DNA of 64,000 bases from a bacterium (GTDB lineage: Bacteria > Electryoneota > Electryoneia > Electryoneales > Electryoneaceae), in the NCBI GenBank assembly GCA_020444425.1, contig JAHLLB010000008.1, forward strand, positions 1 to 64,000, read 5' to 3'. A program made the position numbers and the translations under genes. The notes beneath the pieces were generated by a model, which saw only the letters and a program-made list of their open reading frames with translations, was not told where the DNA came from and did no database searches. Below, one piece after another: positions 41,403 to 49,561 of this stretch; within the stretch, counting starts at the first letter, position 1, and the number at the start of each line of letters is the position of its first letter.

Positions 41403-43217
41403 ATGGTACGAGGCATTCATGGCATACTGATTCTGGCGCTGTTGCTGCCGGTGAGTCTGTTTGCCACGGAGTATACGTTTTATGTAAGCCCTCAAGGATC
41501 CGGCAACATGAGCGGATCCGATCAGGATAATGCCATGCGTGGCCTGTACGAGGCGGCGACGTATGTACGCATGCATCCGGAGATCACCGGGGATGACATG
41601 GTGACGATGAAGGTGCTGCCCGGCACGTATCACTTCAGGGGTGATTCGCTGTTCCGCTGGCAGGGCTGGACGAAACCGTATCTCATCGTGGAAGGGCTGG
41701 ACGGCCTCGGGCCGAACGGCGAAACCCGTCCGCTGCTGAGCGGGCTGGATGAAGAACCGCTGGGACCGTGGACGAACCTGGGCGGCAATGTCTGGGTCGC
41801 GGAATGGAACTACGACTTCGGCTGGTACGGAAATCCGGACAACTATGTCTGCGGCACGGACTGGGATGGCTGGATCGGTTGCACGATCGAATCGTATGTA
41901 CCCGACCTGAACACCGGCCAGTGGCGGGACGGCCTCACGATGCTGCGCCGCGAGCTCATCATTCAGGATGGAGAGCGGTTTACGCAAATGACGATGCCGG
42001 AATTCGTCGACATACGCGAACAAACCTTCCACACTCCTCTGGAAGGTACCGGCTTCGTCCGCATCAACACTGACCAGAATCCGAACGACGTGCCGGTGTA
42101 CGCCGCGAACTGCCAGTACCTGTTTGCCGCGCGTGACACTCGCGGGGTCGAGCTGCACAACCTCGAGTTCGCGTACGCCAACCCCTTCATCAAGTTCGGG
42201 ATGGTGGATATCAGTTCGTCCGAAACCGCGCTGATCAAGGACTGCGAGTTTCACCACAGCAACGCGGACGGGATTTCCGTGCGCAAGATGCCGATGCGCC
42301 CGATCAACCCGAACGATCCCGATTCTGACTTCGACTACATCGAAGAAGCGAACACCCCGGGCTGGTGGCAGATCGATAATTGCTACACGCACGACAACGG
42401 TTTCTACGGGATGCTGATCGCCCACTCCAAGGGCCTGCTGCATAAAAACAGCATCGTGCGTCGCAACAACCTGCGCGGATATGAATCCGGCACGATGGCG
42501 TACGACACCGGCGGGATGAAGATGTTCCGCTGCCGTCACAGCGAAGTGACCGGCTACCTCGCCGACTGGAACTACGGTGCCGGGATCTGGTTCGACCTGG
42601 ACGGCCGTGACCTGATCCTGCGCAACAGCCGGCTGGAATACAATTACTATCGCGGCTTCTACATCGAACGCGCGCCGGGTCCGATTCTGCTGGAACGTGT
42701 GGTGATGGAGAACAATTCGCAGCCGGTGGATACGACGATTGTGCGGCTGCGTCCATCCGCGATGGGCATCAGCGCGACCGATACGATCACCGTCCGCTCG
42801 TGCCAGATCAGCGACCCGTACCGCTACCCGATCATGATGCACTCGCCGGACTTCCTGCTGGAGCCAGGCCTGTACGCGCCGTACGGTGAACCGGAATACC
42901 TGCAGTGCTGGAACAACACGTTCGAACACTGCACCATCACCCGGTCGGATCCGCAGCTGCCCTTTATCTGGTTCGTGGTGGAAGGATTCATGTTCCGCTG
43001 CTACTACATGTTCCACACGATGTTTAACGAAATGGAATTCCAGACACGTACGCAGGACCTCACCCATTTTGAGGTGGTGCGGGAAATGGTCCGGTGGTGT
43101 CCGCCGGTGGAATACGGCAACAACTACGATTTACGTGACTTCTATGACAGTCCATGGCTGGACACGGTTCCGGGCGACAACCCGTTCCGGCAGCCGCGTG
43201 AACTGTCAGGTGAATAG
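41403..43217 (+). CDS. Exported parallel beta-helix protein, paralogue 1
   Basis: 604 residues from ATG 41403 (GGAGAGG five bases upstream). The signal peptide ends near LFATE. The N-terminal mature region opens YTFYVSPQGSGNMSGSD, then a GTY-containing segment (VLPGTYHFRGDSL) and many right-handed beta-helix rungs (GVELHNLEFAYANPF, NGISV-like turns, LILRNSRLEYNYYRGFY). This is the fold of pectate-lyase-like and mannuronan-epimerase proteins; no calcium or catalytic site can be named. It has no C-terminal sorting domain, unlike other secreted proteins here. First of three tandem paralogues. Confidence 0.85.
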   Translation: MVRGIHGILILALLLPVSLFATEYTFYVSPQGSGNMSGSDQDNAMRGLYEAATYVRMHPEITGDDMVTMKVLPGTYHFRGDSLFRWQGWTKPYLIVEGLDGLGPNGETRPLLSGLDEEPLGPWTNLGGNVWVAEWNYDFGWYGNPDNYVCGTDWDGWIGCTIESYVPDLNTGQWRDGLTMLRRELIIQDGERFTQMTMPEFVDIREQTFHTPLEGTGFVRINTDQNPNDVPVYAANCQYLFAARDTRGVELHNLEFAYANPFIKFGMVDISSSETALIKDCEFHHSNADGISVRKMPMRPINPNDPDSDFDYIEEANTPGWWQIDNCYTHDNGFYGMLIAHSKGLLHKNSIVRRNNLRGYESGTMAYDTGGMKMFRCRHSEVTGYLADWNYGAGIWFDLDGRDLILRNSRLEYNYYRGFYIERAPGPILLERVVMENNSQPVDTTIVRLRPSAMGISATDTITVRSCQISDPYRYPIMMHSPDFLLEPGLYAPYGEPEYLQCWNNTFEHCTITRSDPQLPFIWFVVEGFMFRCYYMFHTMFNEMEFQTRTQDLTHFEVVREMVRWCPPVEYGNNYDLRDFYDSPWLDTVPGDNPFRQPRELSGE

Positions 43218-43223
43218 GATTGA

Positions 43224-43805
43224 GGCCCGTGCGTGGAGAGGGACCAACCCCACTCCAGGAAACACATGGCACACTCTCTACGCCGGGCAAACGTGTGACA
43301 ATCGGGAGAACTGAGGCCTGAGCGTGGATGGCGGACGGTCAAACAAAAACCTGAGCCGAATCCGGCCAGCCACGCCAGGCAGATCTGTGGATACAACGGA
43401 AGCCACAACCCAGGAACCACAGGCCCGTGCGTGAGGAGCGAGATCTGCCCCACACCACAAGACGTTGCGACATTGGCTCTTCACGCCGGGCAAAAGTGTA
43501 CACGTAAAACCTTGACAATCGGAAACCGAGGCCTGCGCGTGGATGATGGACGGTCAACTACTAACCACTGAGCCGAATCCAATCAGCCACGCCAGGCAAC
43601 CTTGTAGCAACACGGGAAGGTCATCCAGGGACCACTGGCCTGAGCGTGAAGCGTGGGCAGGCAATCACTCGGCATTCTTGTCTCGCAACCAACGCTTCAC
43701 GCCAGGCAGACCTGTTGACCCCCGCGCACGGAGTACCGAGGCCTGCGCGTGGATGGCGGACGGTCAAACACAATCCTGAGCCGACTCCAGCCAGCCACGC
43801 CAGGC
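43224..43805. repeat. Array of six bulged, covarying hairpins (about 107-bp period)
   Basis: Units at 43224-43288, 43315-43380, 43422-43491, 43530-43597, 43637-43707 and 43740-43805. Each begins GGCC[TC]G, one unpaired base, then GCGTG, and ends CACGCC[AG]GGC, so the ends pair with one bulged base at a fixed position. The T/C of the left arm and the A/G of the right arm covary. Units 2, 4 and 6 share an interior (GGACGGTCAA, CTGAGCCGA); units 1, 3 and 5 differ from these, giving a dimeric higher-order repeat. All six have the same orientation. Spacers of 26-42 bp contain partly shared words (GACAATCGG, CCAGG.ACCAC). Confidence 0.85.
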
Positions 43806-43873
43806 AAATTTTGTAATTAAACAACTTAGCGATTGCAAGATTTTGTTCTTACATTTTTGTAGCTAATTTCTGA

Positions 43874-43898
43874 CAACCCCGCCGATGGCGGGGTTTTC
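43874..43898 (+). terminator. Terminator downstream of the hairpin array
   Basis: AACCCCGCC/GGCGGGGTT stem with a GAT loop and TTTT tail. It ends any transcript running from paralogue 1 through the array, or a transcript of the array itself, before paralogue 2. The AT-rich 43806-43873 stretch before it is noncoding. Confidence 0.85.
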
Positions 43899-44062
43899 TC
43901 TCTCGGCAAAAAGAGAGCCTCGGATCTTCGCTCTGTGAGCGGCAAACCGGAAACAGAGTCACAAAAAACAAGAAACTCAGAAAAACCACATGCCCGCCCA
44001 GCATCCTGAGCTATATTCGCCTCACTGCTCCTCACATAGGCAGATATGGAGGGAAGATCGTC

Positions 44063-45865
44063 GTGCGGGTAGCCAGCAGACTGGTGGTATTGGTTTGTCT
44101 GCTGATCCTGGTTCCTGGTGCATTTGCTCAATACACGTTTTGGGTCAGCCCTGAAGGGTCCGGAAATCTTTCGGGATCCGACAGCACAAATACCATTCCC
44201 GGTCTTCAACGAGCGTTTTCAACCATCAAACACACCAGCGGGATTCCAGGCGAGGCCACGGTTGAAGTGATGGTCCTGCCCGGAACCTACCACATGTCGG
44301 AAGACTCCTGTCTTACCTACACGGGGTGGGATCTGCCCTATATGGTCCTTCGCGGGTACGGTTCGGAACGACCGGTTATCACCGGGCTTAAATCTGAACC
44401 GATTCAAGGCTGGGTGCACATGGGGCTGGATTACTGGGAAGCTCCGTGGCCACATAACTTCGGCTTCATGGCCAATCCCGATTCGATGCTCTGCGGCGAG
44501 GATGGCTTCGAGGGCTGGATCGGCTGCCTGTTGGAACACTTCCACCCCAGCCTCGACAACCAGCTCTGGCGTGACGGACGCACCATCCTGAGACGGGAAA
44601 TGCTGTTCCAGAACGGCGAACGGCTCCGGCAGGTCGGCAACATGGAAGCGCTGTGGTTGCGCGCGAACTCGTTCACCGTTCCGATGCACGGGCCGGGCAT
44701 GGTGCGGATCAAGACGAACGACAACCCGAACGACGTCCCGGTCTACATGGCCGACTGCGAACAGCTGCTGGCGGTGCGTAACTCACGGGGTGTCGAGCTG
44801 CACAACCTCGAGTTCACCCAGGGCAATCCGTTCATCAAGACCGGCATGGTGGAGATCACCAACACCCCCCAGGTCACCATCCGCGATTGCGAATTCAGCT
44901 ACAGCAACGCCGTCGGATTGTACGTCAGCCGAGCACCGTGCTACCCGATCGATCCGTACGATCCCGATTCCTGGGTGGTGATGGAAGAGAAGCGGGCGCC
45001 GTGGAACACGATCGATAACGTATACGCCCACCATTGTGGGATTTACGGCTTGTTCGTCGCGCACGCGCAAGCGTTTTCGGTGACCAATCTCCGGCTGGAA
45101 CGCAACAACTGGCGCGGCTATGAGGCGGGCACGGTTGCGTATGACGCCGGCGCGACGAAGTTCTTCCGCACCCGCCACATGGTGATCGACAACCTGCTGA
45201 GCCAGTTCAATTTCGGGCACGGTCTGTGGTTTGACAAAGATGGGCGCGACCTGATCGTCCGCAACAGCCGGATGCAGTTCAATTCCTACCGCGGCATCTT
45301 CGTGGAACGATCGTTCGGGCCGGTGTTGATCGAACATTGCGTCATGACGCAGAACACCCGCGACATGGATGACGACCGCATCTACCGGTTCCGGTCGAGC
45401 GCGCTGGGCATGAGCGCCTGCGATACGATGGTGGTGCGCAACACCCAACTGCTGAGCCAGCGTGGGTACCCGGTGCTGATTCACTCCATCGACTACGTGA
45501 TGGAGGACGGTATCATGGAACCGTACAGCGACACGTTGTACACGCAGGCGTGGAACAACCGCTACCAGGATTGCACCTTCAGCCGGCCGAACGGGGATGA
45601 TTTCTACTTCTTCTACTTCGGTGTCGCACCGCAGATGAGCCGCTGCTACTACATGTACCACACCGAGCTCGAGCACAATACATGGATCGTGGACGGCCAG
45701 GAAATCCCGAAATATTTCGTGATTTCGGAATCCAATCGGCGCTGCCAACCGATCTACGATGGGTTTGAGTACGATCTGCGGAAGTGGTACGACACGCCGT
45801 GGGATGATGACCCGCCGGAGGGGGAACAGTACAAACGGAGACGGCACGGGGGCGGTGGCCCCTGA
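44063..45865 (+). CDS. Exported parallel beta-helix protein, paralogue 2
   Basis: 600 residues from GTG 44063 (GGAGGG nine bases upstream). The signal peptide ends AFAQ (residue 23). It aligns along its whole length with its neighbours: YTFWVSPEGSGNLSGSD, VLPGTYHMSEDS, GFEGWIGCL, GVELHNLEFTQGNPFIKTG, NNWRGYEAGTVAYDAG and DKDGRDLIVRNSRMQFNSYRGIF. The run of aromatic/glycine-rich conserved loops suggests a shared carbohydrate-binding face. It has its own terminator (45897). The function is unknown. Confidence 0.85.
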   Translation: MRVASRLVVLVCLLILVPGAFAQYTFWVSPEGSGNLSGSDSTNTIPGLQRAFSTIKHTSGIPGEATVEVMVLPGTYHMSEDSCLTYTGWDLPYMVLRGYGSERPVITGLKSEPIQGWVHMGLDYWEAPWPHNFGFMANPDSMLCGEDGFEGWIGCLLEHFHPSLDNQLWRDGRTILRREMLFQNGERLRQVGNMEALWLRANSFTVPMHGPGMVRIKTNDNPNDVPVYMADCEQLLAVRNSRGVELHNLEFTQGNPFIKTGMVEITNTPQVTIRDCEFSYSNAVGLYVSRAPCYPIDPYDPDSWVVMEEKRAPWNTIDNVYAHHCGIYGLFVAHAQAFSVTNLRLERNNWRGYEAGTVAYDAGATKFFRTRHMVIDNLLSQFNFGHGLWFDKDGRDLIVRNSRMQFNSYRGIFVERSFGPVLIEHCVMTQNTRDMDDDRIYRFRSSALGMSACDTMVVRNTQLLSQRGYPVLIHSIDYVMEDGIMEPYSDTLYTQAWNNRYQDCTFSRPNGDDFYFFYFGVAPQMSRCYYMYHTELEHNTWIVDGQEIPKYFVISESNRRCQPIYDGFEYDLRKWYDTPWDDDPPEGEQYKRRRHGGGGP

Positions 45866-45896
45866 GTCGTGCAATCCTATCGAGATGATCAAGCGT

Positions 45897-45937
45897 CAGC
45901 CGGTTCGGGGATTCCCGAAACACCGGCTGTTGTTTTT
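45897..45937 (+). terminator. Terminator of beta-helix paralogue 2
   Basis: CAGCCGGT/ACCGGCTG outer stem with an inner CGGG/CCCG stem, followed by GTTTTTG. Strong and correctly placed 32 bp after the stop. Confidence 0.85.
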
Positions 45938-46098
45938 GTGTACAGGGGGATGACCAGAAAACGTAACACCAGCCTCTCGGAGGCTAACTCCAAATATCCA
46001 ACCTTTTTTCATGCAAATTGCAGACGAATTGCTTGAAACTCCGTTCTATCAGACTACATTTAGCTTTTGTAAGACCGATAATAATCAGGCGGCCGACG

Positions 46099-47880
46099 AT
46101 GAAATCAAGCTATCAGACGATTCTGCTGCTCGCACTGCTTTTCCTCAGCGTTCCAGTCGCGAACGCGCAACACACCCTTTGGGTCAGTCCCCGGGGATCC
46201 GGTAATTTCAGTGGAACAGACAGCCTCAATGCCTGCGCCGGTCTGCAGACGACCGTTCAGTGGATTCGCAACCAGAGCGGGTTTTCCGGCAACGAGACCG
46301 TTACCCTCAACATTCTCCCCGGCACGTACCGGATGCGGGACGATTCCACGGTTTCGTACAACGGCTGGGAACTGCCGTATCTCATCTTCCGGGGGATTGG
46401 TGCGGAAAAACCGTTGATCACCGGAATGTGTCCGGACCCGATCGAGGGCTGGGTCAACATTGGCGGCAGCATCTGGGAAGCGCCGTGGGACCACGATTTC
46501 GGCTACTACCAGCATCCGGATTCGTACATCTGCGGTGATGACGGTTTCGAGGGCTGGATGGGTTGTCTGCTGGAAAAATGGGTACCCAACCCCGACAGTG
46601 GGCAGTATCGGGATGCGCACACTCTGATCCGCCGCGAACACCTGTTCCAGGGCGAGCAACGGCTACGGCAGCTTGGCAATCATGGTCTGGTTCCGTATGT
46701 CGCCAACTCCTTCGCCGTGCCGATGGAAAGCACCGGCACCATCCGTGTCCGCACGGCGCTGAACCCGAACGAGCACCCGATCTACTATTCCGAATGCCAG
46801 TACCTGTTTCGCGCGCATCACGTTCGCGGCGTGGAACTGCACAACCTCGAGTTCGCCTACGGCAGCTCGTTCATCAAGAACGGCATGGTGGATATCGCAC
46901 TGGTGGAAAAGGTGCACATCAGCGACTGCATGTTCCGGAACGGAAACTCCTACGGTCTTTCAGTAAGAAAAACGCCCGCCCGGCCCATGAATCCGGACGA
47001 TCCCGATTCGTGGACCATCGACTACAGCAAACGGCCACCGTACAATCTGATCGAGAACGTGCGCGCGCATGACAATGGCATCTACGGCATCCTGATCGCC
47101 CACGCGCTGGGGATAGAGTTGCGTGACGCGTTTGTCGACAGCAACAACTGGCGCGGGTTCGAAGCGGGTACGGTCGGTTATGACGCCGGCGGGCTGAAGT
47201 TCTTCCGCTGTCGCCACATCCGTGTCATCGATTACGAGGGAGTCTGGAATTACGGTCATGGGTTGTGGTTCGACAAGGATGGACGCGATATCGAACTCGA
47301 AAACATCCGTTGCCAGTTCAACTACTTCCGTGGCGTGTTCATGGAACGCTGCTTCGGGCCGGTACACCTGAATCGCGTCTTCCTCAGCCACAACAACCTG
47401 CCCGTTGACGACCCGCAAATCGCACGGTTCCGGCCGTCCGAACTGTCGTTCAGCGCGGTCGATTCGCTGGTAATGGAAAACTCGACTGTGTTCGGCATCC
47501 TCGATTACCCGGTTCTGATCCTGACGCTGGACTATTTCATGGAAGACGGCGTCATGGAACCATACGCCGACACGACCTATTTCTACATGACCAGCCATGA
47601 CTACAAAAACGTGCTGTTCAACAAACCGGATACAACCCTCACCACGTGGTTTACATTTGGTGCGGCACCACGCCTGAGCCGGTGTTACTACTTCTACCAC
47701 GCCAATTTTGAGGAATGCACGTTCAAGGTGCTGAACGTGGAGGTGCCGAAATACTGGTTCATCGCAGAAGGCAACCGGAATTGCTGGCCGATCTGGGATG
47801 ATTTCGAGTATGATCTGCCGAAGTTTTACAATTCCCCGTGGCTCGAACCCGAGGACCCGGACCCGCCTTCCGGGCCGTAG
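46099..47880 (+). CDS. Exported parallel beta-helix protein, paralogue 3
   Basis: 593 residues from ATG 46099; a longer in-frame start at 46018 would put a basic stretch before the signal peptide (SSYQTILLLALLFLSVPV, cut after ANAQ). Same fold and landmarks as the other two: HTLWVSPRGSGNFSGTD, ILPGTYRMRDDST, GFEGWMGCLL, VRGVELHNLEFAYGSSF, SNNWRGFEAGTVGYDAG. The C-terminus is a short Pro-rich tail (EPEDPDPPSGP). No sorting domain. Closest to paralogue 2 in several of the shared loops. Confidence 0.85.
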   Translation: MKSSYQTILLLALLFLSVPVANAQHTLWVSPRGSGNFSGTDSLNACAGLQTTVQWIRNQSGFSGNETVTLNILPGTYRMRDDSTVSYNGWELPYLIFRGIGAEKPLITGMCPDPIEGWVNIGGSIWEAPWDHDFGYYQHPDSYICGDDGFEGWMGCLLEKWVPNPDSGQYRDAHTLIRREHLFQGEQRLRQLGNHGLVPYVANSFAVPMESTGTIRVRTALNPNEHPIYYSECQYLFRAHHVRGVELHNLEFAYGSSFIKNGMVDIALVEKVHISDCMFRNGNSYGLSVRKTPARPMNPDDPDSWTIDYSKRPPYNLIENVRAHDNGIYGILIAHALGIELRDAFVDSNNWRGFEAGTVGYDAGGLKFFRCRHIRVIDYEGVWNYGHGLWFDKDGRDIELENIRCQFNYFRGVFMERCFGPVHLNRVFLSHNNLPVDDPQIARFRPSELSFSAVDSLVMENSTVFGILDYPVLILTLDYFMEDGVMEPYADTTYFYMTSHDYKNVLFNKPDTTLTTWFTFGAAPRLSRCYYFYHANFEECTFKVLNVEVPKYWFIAEGNRNCWPIWDDFEYDLPKFYNSPWLEPEDPDPPSGP

Positions 47881-47891
47881 CGAGATACTCA

Positions 47892-48350
47892 GGGGACATG
47901 TGAACGGATAGCCGGAGGTTATTCCGTGCGTGTCGCTGATCGGCCGGAACTGTGTCCTGAACGTGTCACCGGTCAAGCATTTCACTTGTCCCCGGTTCGC
48001 TCTTGCCCGTGTTGGCTTTGAGAACGCGGTTTGTATGGAAGAAGAGGGACACCTGTCGGCACAGGCCGTTCATCACGCGGGTTCTACGGCGTTTGTTTGC
48101 CAACCAACTCACGGCGATGCATCCGATAGTACTGCCGCCAGATGTCCCCCGTCCGTGTACGCGTGGTCGCTGATCGGCTGGAACTGTGTCCTGAACGTGT
48201 CACCGGTCAAGCCGTTCACTTGTCCCCGGTTCGATGGCCATGCGCGGGGACAACTGTGGCACACACCGAGCCTGGTATCCAACACCGTGAGTCTATCGAT
48301 CATCCCGCTCACTCCGATCCCGCAGCAAGTTGTGCCACAGATGTCCCCCG
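47892..48350. repeat. Cluster of GGGACA-ended inverted-repeat elements
   Basis: Three elements of about 102-106 bp: 47892-47993 (GGGGACAtGTGAA against TTCACtTGTCCCC), 48046-48151 (GGGACAcCTG..GGCA, imperfect) and 48245-48350 (CGGGGACAaCTGTGGCACA against TGTGCCACAGaTGTCCCCCG). A 68-bp segment starting GTCGCTGATCGGC is present at 47932-47999 and 48167-48234 with three mismatches. The open frame running through here into the glycosyltransferase gene is considered noncoding. Confidence 0.75.
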
Positions 48351-48475
48351 CTTGCGAGTGCCCACACCATCCACCAGTCCGAAAAACGCGACACGTCTCC
48401 GTTGACACCCGCGCGAGCAGCGGGATACATTGCTGCTTCCGATTTTTCGCGCACACTCACTTTCGCCCCGTCTCG

Positions 48476-49561
48476 ATGAGCGACCGTCCATTCAGCCGCC
48501 CCTGGGTTCGCGCCAAGGGATTCTCTCTGTTCGCACGCCTTGCGAACAGCGGACGCTCTCGTCCCGATTCAGGCCAGATCCCGAAGGATATCAAGCGGAT
48601 CCTCGTGCTGGCGCCGGTGTTACGCGGGGACTACATGGTCGCGACGCCGTTGATCGCCGGACTGAAGGAGGCGTATCCAGGCGCGCAGCTGGGTGTGCTG
48701 GTGAAGGACGCCGGCCGGGAGCTGGCGGAGAGCGATCCGAACGTGGACCGGGTGCTGCTGTATGAGTCGCTGCCAAAATGGTTCGCGTCGATGAGGGAAG
48801 TGTGGCAGTATCACCCGGATGTGGTGGTGTTGCCGAAAGGCCATCCGGCGTTCACCGAAAGCCTGCTGATGGTGGTGAGCCGGGCGAAGTACCGTGTCGG
48901 CCTGTCGCACGAGCACCACGATCCTCTCCTCACCCATTCCGTGGCACATGATTGGGAGTATGAGCACCGCACAGAGGCGTATGTTCGGCTGCTCGCGCCG
49001 TTCGGTGTCGACCCAACCCGGGTCAGCCGGCGGCTGCACATCGGGATGATCCCGGAAGCAGAGCGGTGGGCTGAACGAATCTATGCGGCGAATGAGGGAA
49101 ATCCGCTTTTTTCGCTTAACTTGTCCGCCAGCCGCGAAAGCCGGCGATGGACGCTGGAGGCGTGGCAAAATCTGCTGCGGGAATTGCTGGAATACCGCCC
49201 CGGAGCACGGTTTGTCGCGTTAAGCGCTCCCGATCAACGGGCCGAGTGCGAATCTCTCGCACGCGATTTCGAGGCGGTGACCACGGTCCCGACACGAAGT
49301 CTGCTGGAAGCGGTGGCGATTGTCGCGCGCACCGATATGCTGATTACGGTGGACACGGGCATCGTGCAGACGGCCGCGGCCAGGGGGGTGCCGATGGTGG
49401 TGCTGTACAACGGCGATCACGAAGTGTATCTCCGTTTCGCGCCGCAGTCGGTTCCGCATCGAGCGATCCTGGCACCACGAGGTGAACCGGTTTCAACCAT
49501 CGCCTCGACCGAAGTTTCCCATGAAGTCATCCATCTTCTCGCTGAACTGGAGAAGTCATAA
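48476..49561 (+). CDS. GT9-family glycosyltransferase (heptosyltransferase-like)
   Basis: 361 residues from ATG 48476; the frame upstream is repeat DNA. Two Rossmann-like halves: KRILVLAPVLRGDYMVATPLI at the N-terminus and ITVDTGIVQTAAARGVPMVVLY near the C-terminus, the latter matching the donor-binding TVDTG..H.AAA.G.P block of ADP-heptose:LPS transferases, with V-Q in place of M-H. It probably adds a sugar to the lipopolysaccharide core or a related glycan from the cytosolic side. It shares its last base with the next gene's start. Confidence 0.88.
   Translation: MSDRPFSRPWVRAKGFSLFARLANSGRSRPDSGQIPKDIKRILVLAPVLRGDYMVATPLIAGLKEAYPGAQLGVLVKDAGRELAESDPNVDRVLLYESLPKWFASMREVWQYHPDVVVLPKGHPAFTESLLMVVSRAKYRVGLSHEHHDPLLTHSVAHDWEYEHRTEAYVRLLAPFGVDPTRVSRRLHIGMIPEAERWAERIYAANEGNPLFSLNLSASRESRRWTLEAWQNLLRELLEYRPGARFVALSAPDQRAECESLARDFEAVTTVPTRSLLEAVAIVARTDMLITVDTGIVQTAAARGVPMVVLYNGDHEVYLRFAPQSVPHRAILAPRGEPVSTIASTEVSHEVIHLLAELEKS

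Noticed and set aside
43224-43805. CRISPR array
   Set aside because: The period is regular but repeats are 65-71 bases with internal divergence and spacers share words; there are no cas genes.
43224-43805. Integron attC sites
   Set aside because: The bulged hairpins resemble attC shape, but the RYYYAAC/GTTRRRY core sites are missing, there are no cassette-size genes between units, and no integrase.
47930-48475. 182-codon extension of the GT9 gene
   Set aside because: It translates repeat DNA with inverted repeats and direct duplications; the family N-terminus starts after ATG 48476.
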